Shown: positions 51,876-63,802, counted from the stretch's first letter. The stretch is DNA of 64,000 nucleotides from Phytophthora quininea (GCA_011947345.1 JAAVTG010000759.1:24496-88495), one strand, 5' to 3'. Numbers and translations are program-made. Notes: a model not told the origin generated them from the sequence alone.

Positions 51876-54180
51876 ATGGTGCGCGTGCCCGGATCTTTGG
51901 GTGACTCGGAATTTTACCGTGAGTCCCCAGAAGATGCAAAGATCAAGATAGAACCGGTAGATCAAGCGTCATCGGAGCATGGATCGACGACGACACCGCT
52001 GAATGAAGCAAGATCCACGGATCAACAGATCCCTGCGAGGAGTTCTGTTGACGGAAACGAGGCAGACCCAAACCTGGATCTGGAAGAAAAACCTCAAGTT
52101 CCTCCCCAGGTCCCTTCGGGGACCCCCGCGGATCTCGATACGCATCGAGATCCGCTGAGTGAAGCCGGCAAGGTTAAACCTGATCAGACTTTACTCACAA
52201 ACCAACCAACGTCCGGATCCACCACGAAGAAGAAGATCAAGTCGACACGCAAGAAACTGAAGGCTCCGGAGTCGGAGACCGAAGATCGAGGTGGATCAAC
52301 CGGGATCTGGACGGAAAACTTGCTGGAAAGAGCGTATCACCAGAAGGAGTTGAATAAATTCCTGCTGATGGATCCAGTCATGCGGATCGTTCAACCGAAG
52401 CAGATTGGAGCGCTAAAGGTCCTGTGACCGCTCCTCAAGTCGTATCCAACAAGCTGGTGATGGCTAAGGGTCTCCTCCAACTGCTGAAGGAAGCGGATCT
52501 AATGGCAGGATCTTTTGACGCCGATGACCTGTTCGATCAAGATCTAACAGTGATCCAACAGTCAACGTTAGATCTATTCAACAGACTGAAGATCCTGGTC
52601 GGAGAGATCCACCCGAAGACGGATCCGACCAGTTCTCTGCGGATCGACGCGCCGGAATATTGCACTTCGTCTTCAGACGTCGCTGAAGCGACGTCTGAGA
52701 TGGGATCCGACAGTTCGATCCCACTACGACGTATGTCACTCGGCCCGTCGTGTGCAGCGTCGTTGGCCGCTCGGGCTAAGGTCCTACAGCATGATCAACA
52801 AGGATCAAGCGACGTAAAGGCGGAAACTCGGACGGATCGCAATCCCGTTAGGCTGGATCCAACTGGAGAGATACTTCCAAGCCGCCATGCGTCAATTCTT
52901 CAAGAGCAACAAGCCGCAGCGACACCAAAAGTGACTATGTTCAAGGTAGATCCAGGATCACGGGACGTGGAGATGGAATCCGTTGATTCAAACAGCGGTA
53001 GAGAATACGATCCAGATGACTTGGATCTACCAGGAATGGCTCCAGCGGCTGTAGCCATCACGACGACCGGATCCGGGACCCCAGTGATGCAGGGAGTGAG
53101 GATCTCCGCGATCTCGGACCTCAAGGAGTTCACAGGCAAAAATCAAGACGAAGATCGAGCATCGGCGTGGATCAGCAAAGTTAGATCCGCCCTACAGCGA
53201 GATCAAGCACCAGATGAAGGGAAGTGTCTGGTTTTAGGCAATTTGCTGACTGGATCCGCTCGGAACTGGTATCGCCAACTAGGTAGAACCACCCGGAACA
53301 ACTGGAGTGATCTACTTCGAAGCTTCCAGATACGATACTGTGGATGGGGGTCTCGGTAGCGAGGCAATATTATCACGCCCGAAAAAAGGCCGATGAATCA
53401 CCCCTGGAGTATTTGAATCGCCTCAATGTAGCAGCCATGCGCGCGAAATTGAAGATCAAGGACGGATCAGCGAAGGATCGCAAGGAACATGTAGAGCATT
53501 TCATTGAAACTCTGGGAGATCCGGATCTCGCAGATCAATTAACTCTACTGCGCCTGACAGACGCTGAAGATCTAGAAGAAGTGTCCGTGTGCGGGATAGA
53601 TCCAAGAGACGTCAGAAAAAGCCTACAGCGGGATCGAGCAAGTCGCGCCCGAAGCAGACGGTATCCGCTCCAGCAGTACCAACAGCCCCAGCCAAGAGAG
53701 CGGTTAGAGCAGTCCAGACCCAGAATTATGATTCGGAATCTGGATCTGGATCCGATGGATCCGACTGCGAAGGAGATCTACGCCGAATTTATCTGGCAGC
53801 TGAGGGACCGGGTGAAGTCACTAGTGGTGGATCCATCTCAGATACAACGCAAGAACGTCCGATCCAACCGGATCCAGATCCGCAAAAAAAAAAAACCTGG
53901 ATCTCCGAAGAAGGACAAGGGAGCAGATCGTTATCGGTGTTCGCACTGTGGATCTGTGAAGCATTCGGGTCTAGGATGTTGGAGACGTCTAACGTGCCAG
54001 AAGTGTGGCAAGAAGGGTCATCCATCGGATCGCTGCCTGTTTGTATGCCGAGGATGCGGGGAGCTACACGATGTTGGATCCTGCCCCATGGAGGAATTTT
54101 ACAACCAGATGCGCCAGTGGTATAGCCCGACTAAGCATGCAGGCCTGCTACCTGACATCGCGGAGAAGATGTTAAACTAG
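51876..54180 (+). pseudogene. Element C gag, three frames
   Basis: Starts MVRVPGSLGDSEFYRE at 51876 and is open to 52427. It then shifts to the frame ending 53359 (LVMAKGLLQLLKEADLMAG, ISDLKEFTGKNQDEDRASAW, WYRQLGRTTRNNWSDLLRSF) and again to 53344-54180 (QYYHARKKADESPLEYLNRL). Between about 53585 and 53890 the frame homologous to element A is a third one (LRRIYLAAEGPGEV). It returns at a run of 12 A (53884-53895), just before the Cys blocks CSHCGSVKHSGLGCW, CQKCGKKGHPSDRC and CRGCGELHDVGSC. Each break leaves the homology to element A gag intact. Confidence 0.8.
51877..51895 (+). promoter_or_regulatory. Element C primer-binding site
   Basis: TGGTGCGCGTGCCCGGATC, one base after the LTR, is similar to the element A site (TGGTGC then GCG then CCCGG). 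The gag ATG (51876) overlaps it. Confidence 0.6.
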
Positions 54181-54242
54181 GACGCTCGCCAGGTTGGAAA
54201 CTGGTACGAGCCGAGCGTTCTAAGTATTGCATCTATGCATTT

Positions 54243-55598
54243 GTGAATGGGAAATCGGTAGATCCGCGTAATAGCTTACGAGATCCGCGCGATAATACAT
54301 GTGATCTGCACGTGAGAAGTATTGCTGCTGTGCCAAGTCTACGCCCTGCGGACGAATTCGCAAGATCCAACCCGCAAATGGTGATAGATCTGGATCAAGA
54401 TGAGCCAAAGGGCTACTGGAAGCAGAATACACCGCATCAGTGGTTTACTCCCGTGGTTGAGGATATTTATCCCGAAGATCCAGGATCCCGACGGGTAAAT
54501 GCGTACAGATCCAACCCGGGATCTACAGATCTGCTGCCAGGAGAGTCACGCGGATATTGGAAACGTCACGCACCTGGTAAATGGTTCAGACAAGCTAAGA
54601 TCACAGGCAAGATCAACAATGAAAGGCGATTTTGCTGCTAGATAGTGGCGCCGAGGTGTCCATCGTGGATACCTCCTTTGCTCGTAAGGTAGGCTGCTAC
54701 ATCGATACAAGCCAGAGTCAAGACTGTGTGGGATTGGCGAAAATGTGTACCGAACGGAAGGAAGAACCAGGATCAAGATCACGTTGGCAGGGTATTTGGT
54801 ATATTCTTCGACATCTGGGTAGGTGATCTAGCTGGACAGGAGGCGATCTTGGGCACGGACTTCATGATTCCGGCAGGGATCCGCTTGGATCTAGCCGTTG
54901 GGTCCATTTATTTACCCGATGAAGTCAAGATCCAGCTCAGTGGACGTCACCAACTCTATAGCGACAAAGCGAGGCAACTGAGGGTGGATCGAAACGTGTG
55001 GATCGAAGTGGGAGAGTCGATCGAGCTACCTATGCGTTTGAAGACGCAAGACCACGAGAAACTGTGGCTCACCCGTGGTGACCGCTGGGTACCAACGATC
55101 GAGGACGGTCTGGGTAGGACGCCGTATTTGCGGGTGACCTGTGTGAGTGAGAAGCGAGCAGCGATCAGTCACCATACGCAAGTAGGCATGTGGTTAGCGG
55201 AGGGTCGAGTTCCACGAGCACCAGGATTCATTTCGGTCGGATCCAGTCATTATAAGGAGTGGCAGAATCTCGCAATGGAAGCAACGGTGGAATTTCCACC
55301 TGAAGAGCCTGAGATCGACTTGGGACCCGCTGTCGAACGTCCAACTTATCCGACCCCACGCAGGATACTTCAACGGAAGCAAATGCATCCGGAATCAGAG
55401 CACCAAGACAACTCAATCGACCAGATCCAGAGGGATCTTGAAGATCCCACCAAGAATGTCTACAGGGCACTGGTGATCAGCAAATCGGTGGCACCAGTAC
55501 CCCAGATCCACTTGTTACGGAATAATTGCCTGTCGGATCGAGAGGCAGTGTTGAGATCTCGATGGAAATGCAGCCAGCGTCGGATCTTCGGTTGTTGA
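54243..55598 (+). pseudogene. Element C aspartic protease and linker
   Basis: The first frame (54243-54641) contains two copies of a GYWK-x6-WF motif (GYWKQNTPHQWF and GYWKRHAPGKWF). The retropepsin LLDSGAEVSIVDTSFARKVG follows from 54635 after a shift. It continues after a further shift as GIFFDIWVGDLAGQEAILG, then the linker shared with element A (KLWLTRGDRWVPTI, GMWLAEGRVPRAPGFISVGS), ending at 55598. Confidence 0.75.
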
Positions 55599-55868
55599 CT
55601 AAGGATCTAACAGAAGGAGGCCGGGAGCAAGTCGCTGGACAGTCTGGGAAGCTACTCCTGACCAGGAGACGTTGGATCCAACTCCGGTACGACTAGATCC
55701 CGTGCCGGAAGGTCCAGATCCGGGTCTATCAGATCCGGATCCGAAGAAGATGACCAAGTGTGCTATCACGATGGTGGTGATCTGAATGTGGAAGATGTGA
55801 AAGATCAGATGACGGTGCTCCCGGAAGTAGTTTCAACCGCCGATGAGGTGACGATTGAGGAGCTTTAG

Positions 55869-57497
55869 GTGGGGGATCCCCGGATCAACACCCCAGAGGA
55901 GATCGATCGACTTCGAAGGTTGATCTGGAGGAAAAGACACCTGCTGATCGGAAAAGGAAATGCATTGCCGCCAGCCGCAAAAGAGGTGATCTGTGACATC
56001 GACGTGGGCAACGCTAAACCTGAACCTCAGAGAGCGCGGAAGGTAGCTCCCCAGTTCAGAGAAAAATTTCGGAGCTGATCAAGATGCTGCTGGCCGCTAG
56101 GATCATCCAACCGTCGAGATCACCATGGGCCTCGCCTATCGTCGTGATAATCAAGAAGAATGGCGTGGACATTAGTTTGTGTATTGACTATAGGCTGGTA
56201 AACAGCTTGACTAAGTTGATGGTGTACCCAATGCCGCTGATCAATGACTTGCTGGAAGATCTGGACAAAGTACTGTGGTATTGCTCGCTTGACATGGCTA
56301 GCGGATTCTGGGTGGTGTCGATGACGGGTCGAGCTCGATTGATCTCGGCATTTATCACGCCATTCGGATTGTTTGAGTGGCTGCGTATGCCTTTTGGATT
56401 AAAAAACGCTCCGCGGATCTATCAACATCTGCTCGGTAACGCATTGCATGGATTCATGCGGATCTCGAGGTCGGGATCCACGGATCAACCGACAGATCTA
56501 TTCCTGGAAGGGGAGCCTGAAGATCTGCGCAAACGACCAATCCTAGGACGCAGATCCTACATCGATGACATCCTCGTGACAGCGAAATCGTGGGATCAAC
56601 TGTGTGATCGCGTGGAGAGCCTGCTAGAAACCTGTGATGAATGGAATTTATCTGTCAGCGTAGCGAAGAGTTTTGGGGGCTTGCTGAAGGCGGATTACTT
56701 GGGACATCGAGTCTCTGACTAAGGACTGGAGGCGAATCCAAAGGATCTGTCGACTTTAGTAGATCTGCCTTTCCCCAGATCACTGAGATCCATGCAATCG
56801 TTCTTGGGTAGCTTAAATTACTACAGCCGATACATGGAAGACTATGCCATCTACGCCTCGATCCTATACGAACGGAGAGAGATGGACTTCGCAGAGCTGG
56901 AAAAGGACGGCCTCCGAGGATGGATCCAAGCGGCAGCTGATGGGAAAGTTGTAGATCGACATGTGGAGACGGGAGATCCGGATCCAGACGTGTCGGATCC
57001 ATCAAGATCAGAGGCAGCTGGATCAGATCGTGGCGAGCATTTGAAGCTTTGAAGCAGAAACTCGCGACAGCTCCAATCTTACGACACTTTGACCCGGATC
57101 AAACTCCGGTGGTGATCGTTTATGCTAGTGACTGTGCGAACTCGGCGGTACTAGCGCAGGAACACGAGGAAAGGCTGGATCCGGTCTTATCCACCAGCCG
57201 CACACTGAAATCCAACGAGATCAACTATAATGTGGTGGAGAAGGAGTTTTAGCACTGCTGCGGATGCTGGATCTAGGGTACAACATGCTGGCGGGACACG
57301 AAATCAGGATCCTGACCCGACACTCTAGACTGGCATGGTTGTTTAGATCCGCCGGTCTCCAGGGACGCCTGGGACAGTGGGTACCCTGCTGTCACCATGA
57401 ACGCTTGAGATCACGAGATCTACCAAGGGAGAAGTTGAGATCCTGGGTGTATTGGCTGCCAGCATTACCCCTAGATCCAAAGTGGACGAGGCGCTGA
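55869..57497 (+). pseudogene. Element C reverse transcriptase and degenerate RNase H
   Basis: The reverse transcriptase is spread over successive frames: LRRLIWRKRHLLIGKGNALP (55910), SPIVVIIKKNGVDISLCIDY, LDMASGFWVVSMTGRA, MPFGLKNAPRIYQHLL, and YIDDILVTAKSW (56560-56595). A TAA interrupts at 56720. The RNase H has VYASDCANSAVL, where the first catalytic Asp position is Tyr, and ILTRHSRLAWLF, where the T-D-H Asp is Arg. These are the same losses as in element A. Confidence 0.8.
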
Positions 57498-57539
57498 CTG
57501 CCATAGCTCCCCGAAAGGAACCCAAACGCAAGATCCAAG

Positions 57540-59761
57540 CTCCAATCCCAGTGATTCAAGCCGAAGAGGCCCTGTTTGTAGTGAGTTTCGATGGATCTGC
57601 CCGGATCAAAGAGGTGGAGACGCGTACAGCGCGATCTTGTGGAAGTTGCCCGAATGGAACATAGTGAAGGCCAGGTCTGTGTATGCAGAAGGCCTTACAG
57701 TCAACCAAGCTGAGTATAGTGGATTGATCTTGGCATTGGGATTAATCAGGGGTCTGGATCCAACACGGTTGATGATTTGCGGTGACTCAAACCTGGCGAT
57801 CCGCCAGGTACGAGGCGAGATCGATTGCAAGGCTTCAGGGCTGACGTTGTTGCGGCAGAAGGTATTGGATCTACTGCGAGTCTGGCCGGATCACGAGTTG
57901 GTGCACGTCAAGCGAGATTGGAATGCTAGTGCGGACAACTTGGCGAGCGCAGCTCTTCAGCGACAAGAAAGCACAGAGGTGCAAGGTGAAGCCAAGATCC
58001 AGGATCTGACCACGCTCAATCGCCTGGATGAGATCCTGACGCCCCAGATCGGAGATCCAGCGGCACGGATCTCGCCGGTGATGACTCGATCCAACGCCAG
58101 ACGCAGATCCAACCCAAGGCTCTGCAGGAAGACTTGATCCGAGACTTGCGGATTGAGCGGATCCGCCAGGCGCAGGACGAAGAGATGTGGATACACAATC
58201 TCAAGAAGTTTCTGAAGGGAGATGTAGCAGATCTGGCTCAAGAAGACGCGGGGGTGTAGGAAGATCTCAGCGGATTACGGTGGGGATGAACGAGATTTGT
58301 TATTCTTTTGCCCTCCGAGTAAGGGATCCGACACGGATCGAGATGGATTAACGAGGCTAGTAGTGCCAGAGACACTTTACGAAGACATGTTGTCCTATTA
58401 CCACACGAGTCTGGAAGGAGGGCATCAAGGGATCGGCTGAACTTAACAGTGGATCCGGAAATATTTCCACTGGAGAGGTCTATATCGCAGCGCCCAAAGA
58501 TTTGTTGGCGAGTGCGTTGACTGCGAGACGGGCAAAGGTAGACCCACGATCCGCGGAGAGTCACCGAGAAACGTGCAAGTGACCTACCCTTTCCAGATCG
58601 TGGCCATGGATCACATACCTTCCTTGCCCAAGTCTTACAAGGGCAACACTGATTTGTTGATCTGGGTGGATCAGTTCTCGGGCTACGTAATTGCCAAAGC
58701 TAGTGCATCCAGAACAGCACAAACGACCGCGGAGTCGTACGAAGAGTGCGTTTTCCGCAGGTTCGGGGCCAGCGAGATGATCCGACACGATCGCGAACCT
58801 GGGTTTATGTCCGACTTCTTTCGCGCATTTAACAAAATCTTGGGTCAACGTCAACATGCCACTATGGCTTACCGTCCGGAAGCGAATGGAACCGCCGAAT
58901 GCATGGTTCAGATACTGATTAGATCGCTGAAGACGTACGTGCAAGATGTAGATCAGCGAGATTGAGATGAATATGCCGAAAGATTAACTCATGCGATCAA
59001 CACGGCGCATGATCGGATTCGCGGAGAAGCACCTTTCTATCTGGTGCATGGGTGGGATCCTAGATCCACCTTGGAGGCAATCGTCCCGGTAGGCAGTACC
59101 CAGACCCGAGATCGAGATCCTCGAAGATGGAAATTCCGGATCCAGAAATGGTATTCCAATGCTAGGAAGCAAAGGAAGAAAAGACACGCGAGGCGATCGA
59201 AGATCGAGCCGAAACACACAACGAAATGCCAGATCACATGAGATCCAAGCCGGATCACGAGTGTGGCTGCATTTGGATCGCGTCAAGGAAGGATATGCCA
59301 AGAAGCTGGTCCACCAGTGGCATGGTCCCTTCCGAGTGGGAGAAAGTGAACGAATACTCGATGCGGCTCGAGATCTCTGGCGCGAACTATGGTATATTCC
59401 CTATCGTACATGTATCTAAGCTGAAGAAAGTGAAGGGCTACCCATATCGACCCACTATCCAGCTCATGGTGGACGAACAGAATCGGCTGGATTTCGACAA
59501 AGCCCTACTACCGGAAGACAGCTGGATCCAAGATCTAGAGCCGATGAATATGAAGTGGGGCGGATCTCTGACGTGAGGACAGGCAGGCGAACACGATATG
59601 GCCGGATCATGCGAAAATTCTTAGTGCACGGGAAGGTATATGAAGACCCATCATGGATAGACGAAGCGGATCTAAATTGTGGCGCATTATTGCATGAATC
59701 CCTTCGCAAACGCGCGGATCAGAGCCGGTTCGGCGTGATGCAGTCGCACGAGGAGGAGTAG
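57540..59761 (+). pseudogene. Element C aRNH, integrase and chromodomain
   Basis: The second RNase H shows VVSFDGSARI, LTVNQAEYSGLILALGL, ICGDSNLAIRQVRG and WNASADNLAS; the second acidic site is in NQAEY. The integrase has a zinc finger (YYHTSLEGGHQGIG, CVDCETGKGRPT) and a core with AMDHIPS, IRHDREPGF and ANGTAECMVQ, so D, D and E are all present, unlike in element A. Stops and shifts lie near 58258, 58438, 58963 and 59240. The C-terminus carries WHGPFRVGESERI and a weak chromodomain (DVRTGRRTRYGRIMRKF, PSWIDEADLNCGALL), ending with SRFGVMQS as in element A (HVMQS). Confidence 0.8.
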
Positions 59762-60263
59762 CGGTTGGATCCAGCAGAGTGAGTTGGCCGTTCTGTTGGG
59801 AGGTTAGTTGAAGAGATCGGCAAGGTGGTTGCAGATCTGGAGGAAAGGGGCTTGATGTGTGCATATTTGCATATGGATCCGAGCACAATAAGGTCACGAC
59901 AGTTCGGATCCAAGTGAAGTGACCATGCAAGGGAATGAAAGACTGGGATCCAGGTAAGGTAAACTGAAGTGTGGAAAAGGGAGATTTGAAACGATTATGG
60001 ATTAGTGACATGGAGAACTATCTACCGCTGAAAAACGACGGGTAAACTCTAAAACTAAGTGGCGCCACCCAGTGGTCGGAATTCACAGATCCACGAAGGC
60101 GGAAGAAGAAAGAGGCTGGATCGAGACGAATCCGGTCGGAGGGTGTTGAGATCAGCCGGGATCTGAATGTACGATCGGCCTGCAGACCTGGATCCAACCG
60201 AGATCCATCCGCAGGATCGGCCTGCAAACCCAGATCCAGTCAAGATCCACACACAGGATCGAC
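59762..60263. other. Region between convergent pol and antisense ORF ends
   Basis: 500 bp without a recognisable gene; it holds GATC-rich repeats, for example CCTGGATCCAACCGAGATCC, which recur with variation at 60185-60280. Confidence 0.5.
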
Positions 60264-62870
60264 CTACGGACCCGGATCACGAGCGGTTGCGTCAAAGCGG
60301 AAGGGTAGGCGTGCAACATCGCGCGCTGGGTGGTAAGCAGGGAGATCCCGGTAATAATTGCGCCACGGATCCACCTCGTCACATTCAGCGAGAGCTTCGA
60401 GCAGATCCGTAGGCAGATCCCGGGCAGGTGGTCGAGCAGCACCAGCAACAGCCGCTGGGCGAGCCAGCAGCCGCGCTGCGCGACCAGGATACCAAGTGAC
60501 ACTCTCCTCGATTCTGGGGAAGTGCAGGAAGAATGGATCCAGCAAGATGTCTATGTCACACCAACCGTCGCGCATTGCCACCAGCAACAGCTTGATAAAC
60601 TTGCCCCAACGCGGACCGGCGTGGGATCTGCGCTGCTTCCGTGCCGTATAGTATTGATCCAGCGCTGGATCTGCTTGACGCATCGCGTTGGAAATGGGAA
60701 AATAGTGAGATGACTCCCAGTAGGCCTGACGATCACGCTCCTCGTTGGTGAGATATAGGTCCACCGCAGTCGCGAGGGTAGTTTTCGCATGACGGTGGGC
60801 ACGCAGATCAAAAGTCAGCGGTGGCTCGGAGTTCTCCAAAACCTCCCAAGGACGAGTCGCCAACAATGTCGTCAAGTTGGTGGGGGTAATCAGATCCGCG
60901 CAGTACTGTTGGGCGTGTACAGTGGGGGCCCGGGCCGGTCTTAATGGGAAGATCCACCCTGGTCGCAGCGGAAATCTGCGAACCAGAGTCGAGGGATCAT
61001 GCCCGAAACCTGGATCCGGCTTAGGAACCCCGAGTCCCACGGATCCACCTCGGCCGGACTAAAGTACCGGGGCGATCGAAGCCCGGGATGAATTCTTCAT
61101 ATGGAGCGAAAGGGTTGACCGGAAGAGCAGGGGTCCAAGGGGTGATCGCCCGGTGATCTACCAGGAGATACAGGGGCGATCCCTGACGCGAATCGCCCGG
61201 GGATCCAGGGGTGGTCCGCGCGGCGAGCTACCTGGAGACCCAGAGACCGGGGTCGGCGTGGTGATCCACCGGTCGGAGACGCAGATCCTGCAGGATCCGC
61301 CGTCGGAACGTCGCTGGGGTAGGTCTCAGCCACGGCCTCATCCGCCCCGGTGGCGAGGCAGCCTTCCGCCGATGATCGGCGGATCTCCGCACGGGATCTG
61401 GCCTTCGCCATGAGGACCTGCTCGTTCGAATCGCTGCTCGCGTCAGGGCTGCCATGGGCGTAGGACCGTCATCACCGGTCAGATCCACATCGACTTCAGT
61501 GGGCCCGCCTGATCCGCCTTGATCATCGGCGATCTCGACGAGATTACCCTGGCCACCGTCGATCTCGCCGGATCCACTAACTGGCTCATCCGATCTACCG
61601 TGATCATCGGAGATCGTGTCACCCTCATTGTCCTGGACAATAGATCCAGCCTCGGTTTCCGCTGCGAGACCGATAGAGGACGAGGAAGGTCGAGGGATCT
61701 TCGGTGGAGGTCCCGCCGCCGCCGCCAGAGCACGTGGACGCTTGGCCCCGAGACAGGTCCCAGCCAACGAGACGATCCCGGACAAGTGCCGAAGCAGGGT
61801 ATCTCGTTCGGCAGTGACAGACGCTAAATCGTTGACAGCGGAGGAGTGACGAGACTGAATCTGCGCGACGTCCCGTGTCAAGGACTGACGGAGTTGTTGG
61901 CTTCAGTGAGCTCGGCCTACGGGGAACGGAGATCAGAGTTAGTATGGACTGTAGGAGGGAATCTGGTAGCAAGAAAGACGCTTACGCAGGCGGGCAATGT
62001 CCGACTGACAGCCATCACGCACTTGGGAGGCGCCATCCCGCTCAGATCTAGCTGATCCAGCTCCTGTCGGGTCTGCTGAAGCGAGATCACGAGGCGTCGT
62101 AAAGCAAGCGAAGCTGGGTGAGCTCATGCGTCAACTGGGAATTCTCCCGCTCAGTCGCGTCCGCAACAGCGCAGGCAGCAACTAATTGAGCCCCATCGCT
62201 CCCAGCATGATCCAGGGCCGTAGATCCAACACCAGAAATCAGGGATCTGAGGTGATCCAGGTTCGCCATCGCTGGCTTGGCTGCAGGAGCTTGATCACGA
62301 TCGCGTTCGGTGGTGTATATCTGAGACTGCAAGAGACGCAGATCCACCTCTGCGACGTCCAGATCTTCTTGGCAGCGGTTCCGATCGGCTGTGATCCTAT
62401 TCAGATCCGCCTGGAGGCGGCCACCACATCGTCGAGATCTGCTCGGAGATGGTCTCGATCCGCTGCGATCCGGTCCAGATCTTGGTGCAGGTGGTGGATC
62501 CGGCGCCGGCTGACAGATCTCGTCATCTTGAGCGCGGATCTGGCTTTAGAGTGACTCGATCTCGAATGAGACGAAATCACGGCGCTCCTCCGCAAGCAGG
62601 CTCTCCATCAGCTCCACCTCGCGGTGCAGACGGCAAAGTTCATCTTGTTGATCGTCAAGGAGCTCCTCCAGACGTGAGAGCTCCCATGTACGGCGATCCA
62701 GCAAGACTTCAGTATGGGACGAGAGGGGTGCTGACGGATCCATACATGATTGCGCGGCGTGGATCGATCGGTGAAGCCGCCTCTGACGGAGGCGCGAGGT
62801 TGGGAGGCACAGCAGGAGAGCCTTGCTCATCGCCATGGGGCGAGCCCGCGGAGTCTTGGCTGTGTTCCAT
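60264..62870 (-). pseudogene. Element C antisense ORF: coiled-coil / DILLDPFF protein
   Basis: On the minus strand from ATG 62870 (MEHSQDSAGSPHGDEQG), with several frameshifts. Coiled-coil-like stretches are WELSRLEELLDDQQDELCRL, VELMESLLAEERRDF, LDRIAADRDHLRADLDDV and ENSQLTHELTQLRLLYD. A middle part reads NDLASVTAERDTLLRHLSG, then an acidic/Gly-rich segment. The C-terminal domain is one 258-residue frame (61040-60264) with RPWEVLENSEPPLTFDLRA, GWCDIDILLDPFFLHFP and ECDEVDPWRNYYRDLPAYHP. This last part aligns with element A's antisense ORF over about 150 residues. Function unknown. Confidence 0.7.
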
Positions 62871-62950
62871 GTGGAAGGAAGCCAGGGGATGAAGTGCGAG
62901 GTGCCTGACGTAATGCCGTTGTAGGGCAATAACCTCAGGCAGGAGGCGGT

Positions 62951-63802
62951 TGTGGTGAAGCGCTTTCCCGGAAATGGGGTCGATATGGGAACCTAGCATG
63001 CTGGATCCAGGCTCAGATCCCCGGATCAGATATGGATGCATCGCGGAAGCAATGGATCCGGGCGTAGGCAACCCAGATCTGCAACTGAGGCCGTTCCAGG
63101 CGTGGATCTGGCACACCAGAGGACCGATCAAGCGACAGCATCCAGCGGCAGGTATAGAAATGGTGCAGATGATAGGTTTTGGGATGGGATCTCCAATGGA
63201 TCCACTCATAATTTGCTTAATACAGAGTCGAATTTGCCTTGTACACCACAACTGCCCTTCCTGGCGCTTAAGACCACGGGATCTACATTGACCCAGTTCA
63301 GCTACGTCGGGATCACCGCGGATCAAGCAGTGCTCGGGTGATCTGGATAATATATTGGCCAGATCCAGCCCGGATCCACTAGTACCAAGTGCAGATCCGA
63401 AGTCTACTGGAGTTACTACTTGGCCAGGACGACCGATCGACTCTCAACCCCCAAGATCACGCTATTGAAAGCGTCAAGTAAGGAAAAGGAAGACAACACC
63501 CCCTCGGGAACCCCCACCTGGATCCACGATCCAGGCCCCAGATCCAAGTAGATCCAAGCGATTACTGGTCTGGCAAATATTCAAGGACGCAGAGTAAGAT
63601 TCCCGCGCTGCTCCTGACCTCCCGCGTCCCGCCAAGACGTTCGATCTTCATAGATCAAACATCCTCGAAGCACCCGAAGAGCAGATCCAGCCCGCCGACG
63701 GGTACACAAGATGAGCACACTTCAGCATCTCCACGGATATCGAGACCCCCTCTGTTTCTGGGCGCAGTGGAAGCGGATTTTGATAAATCTCGTCACACCA
63801 CA
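62951..63802 (+). repeat. Element C, 3' LTR (852 bp)
   Basis: It starts TGTGGTGAAGCG, identical over 12 bases to the LTR start of element A in element orientation, is preceded by the purine tract CAGGCAGGAGGCGG, and ends CACACCACA. It is rich in GGATCC and AGATCC words. Confidence 0.75.

Larger units (their letters stand above)
50917..63802 (+). mobile_element. Ty3/gypsy element C, 12.9 kb, with antisense ORF
   Basis: It has the same organisation as element A: 5' LTR, gag-pol on the plus strand, antisense ORF, 3' LTR. The LTR starts (TGTGGTAAAGC at 50917, TGTGGTGAAGCG at 62951) and ends (CGCCACA at 51875, CACCACA at 63802) resemble those of element A. The two LTRs are only loosely alignable and the flanking tetramers (ACGC left, ATGT right) do not match, so the two ends may come from different copies. 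GATC, especially as GGATCC and AGATCT, is extremely frequent throughout. Confidence 0.85.

Noticed and set aside
62709..63326. 205-codon minus ORF running from the element C LTR into the antisense ORF
   Set aside because: Only the part after ATG 62870 resembles the antisense protein; the upstream part is LTR sequence read through.
36933..63802. Elements A and C as one duplicated element
   Set aside because: They are in opposite orientation with only protein-level similarity in pol and different LTRs, so they are distinct families or subfamilies.
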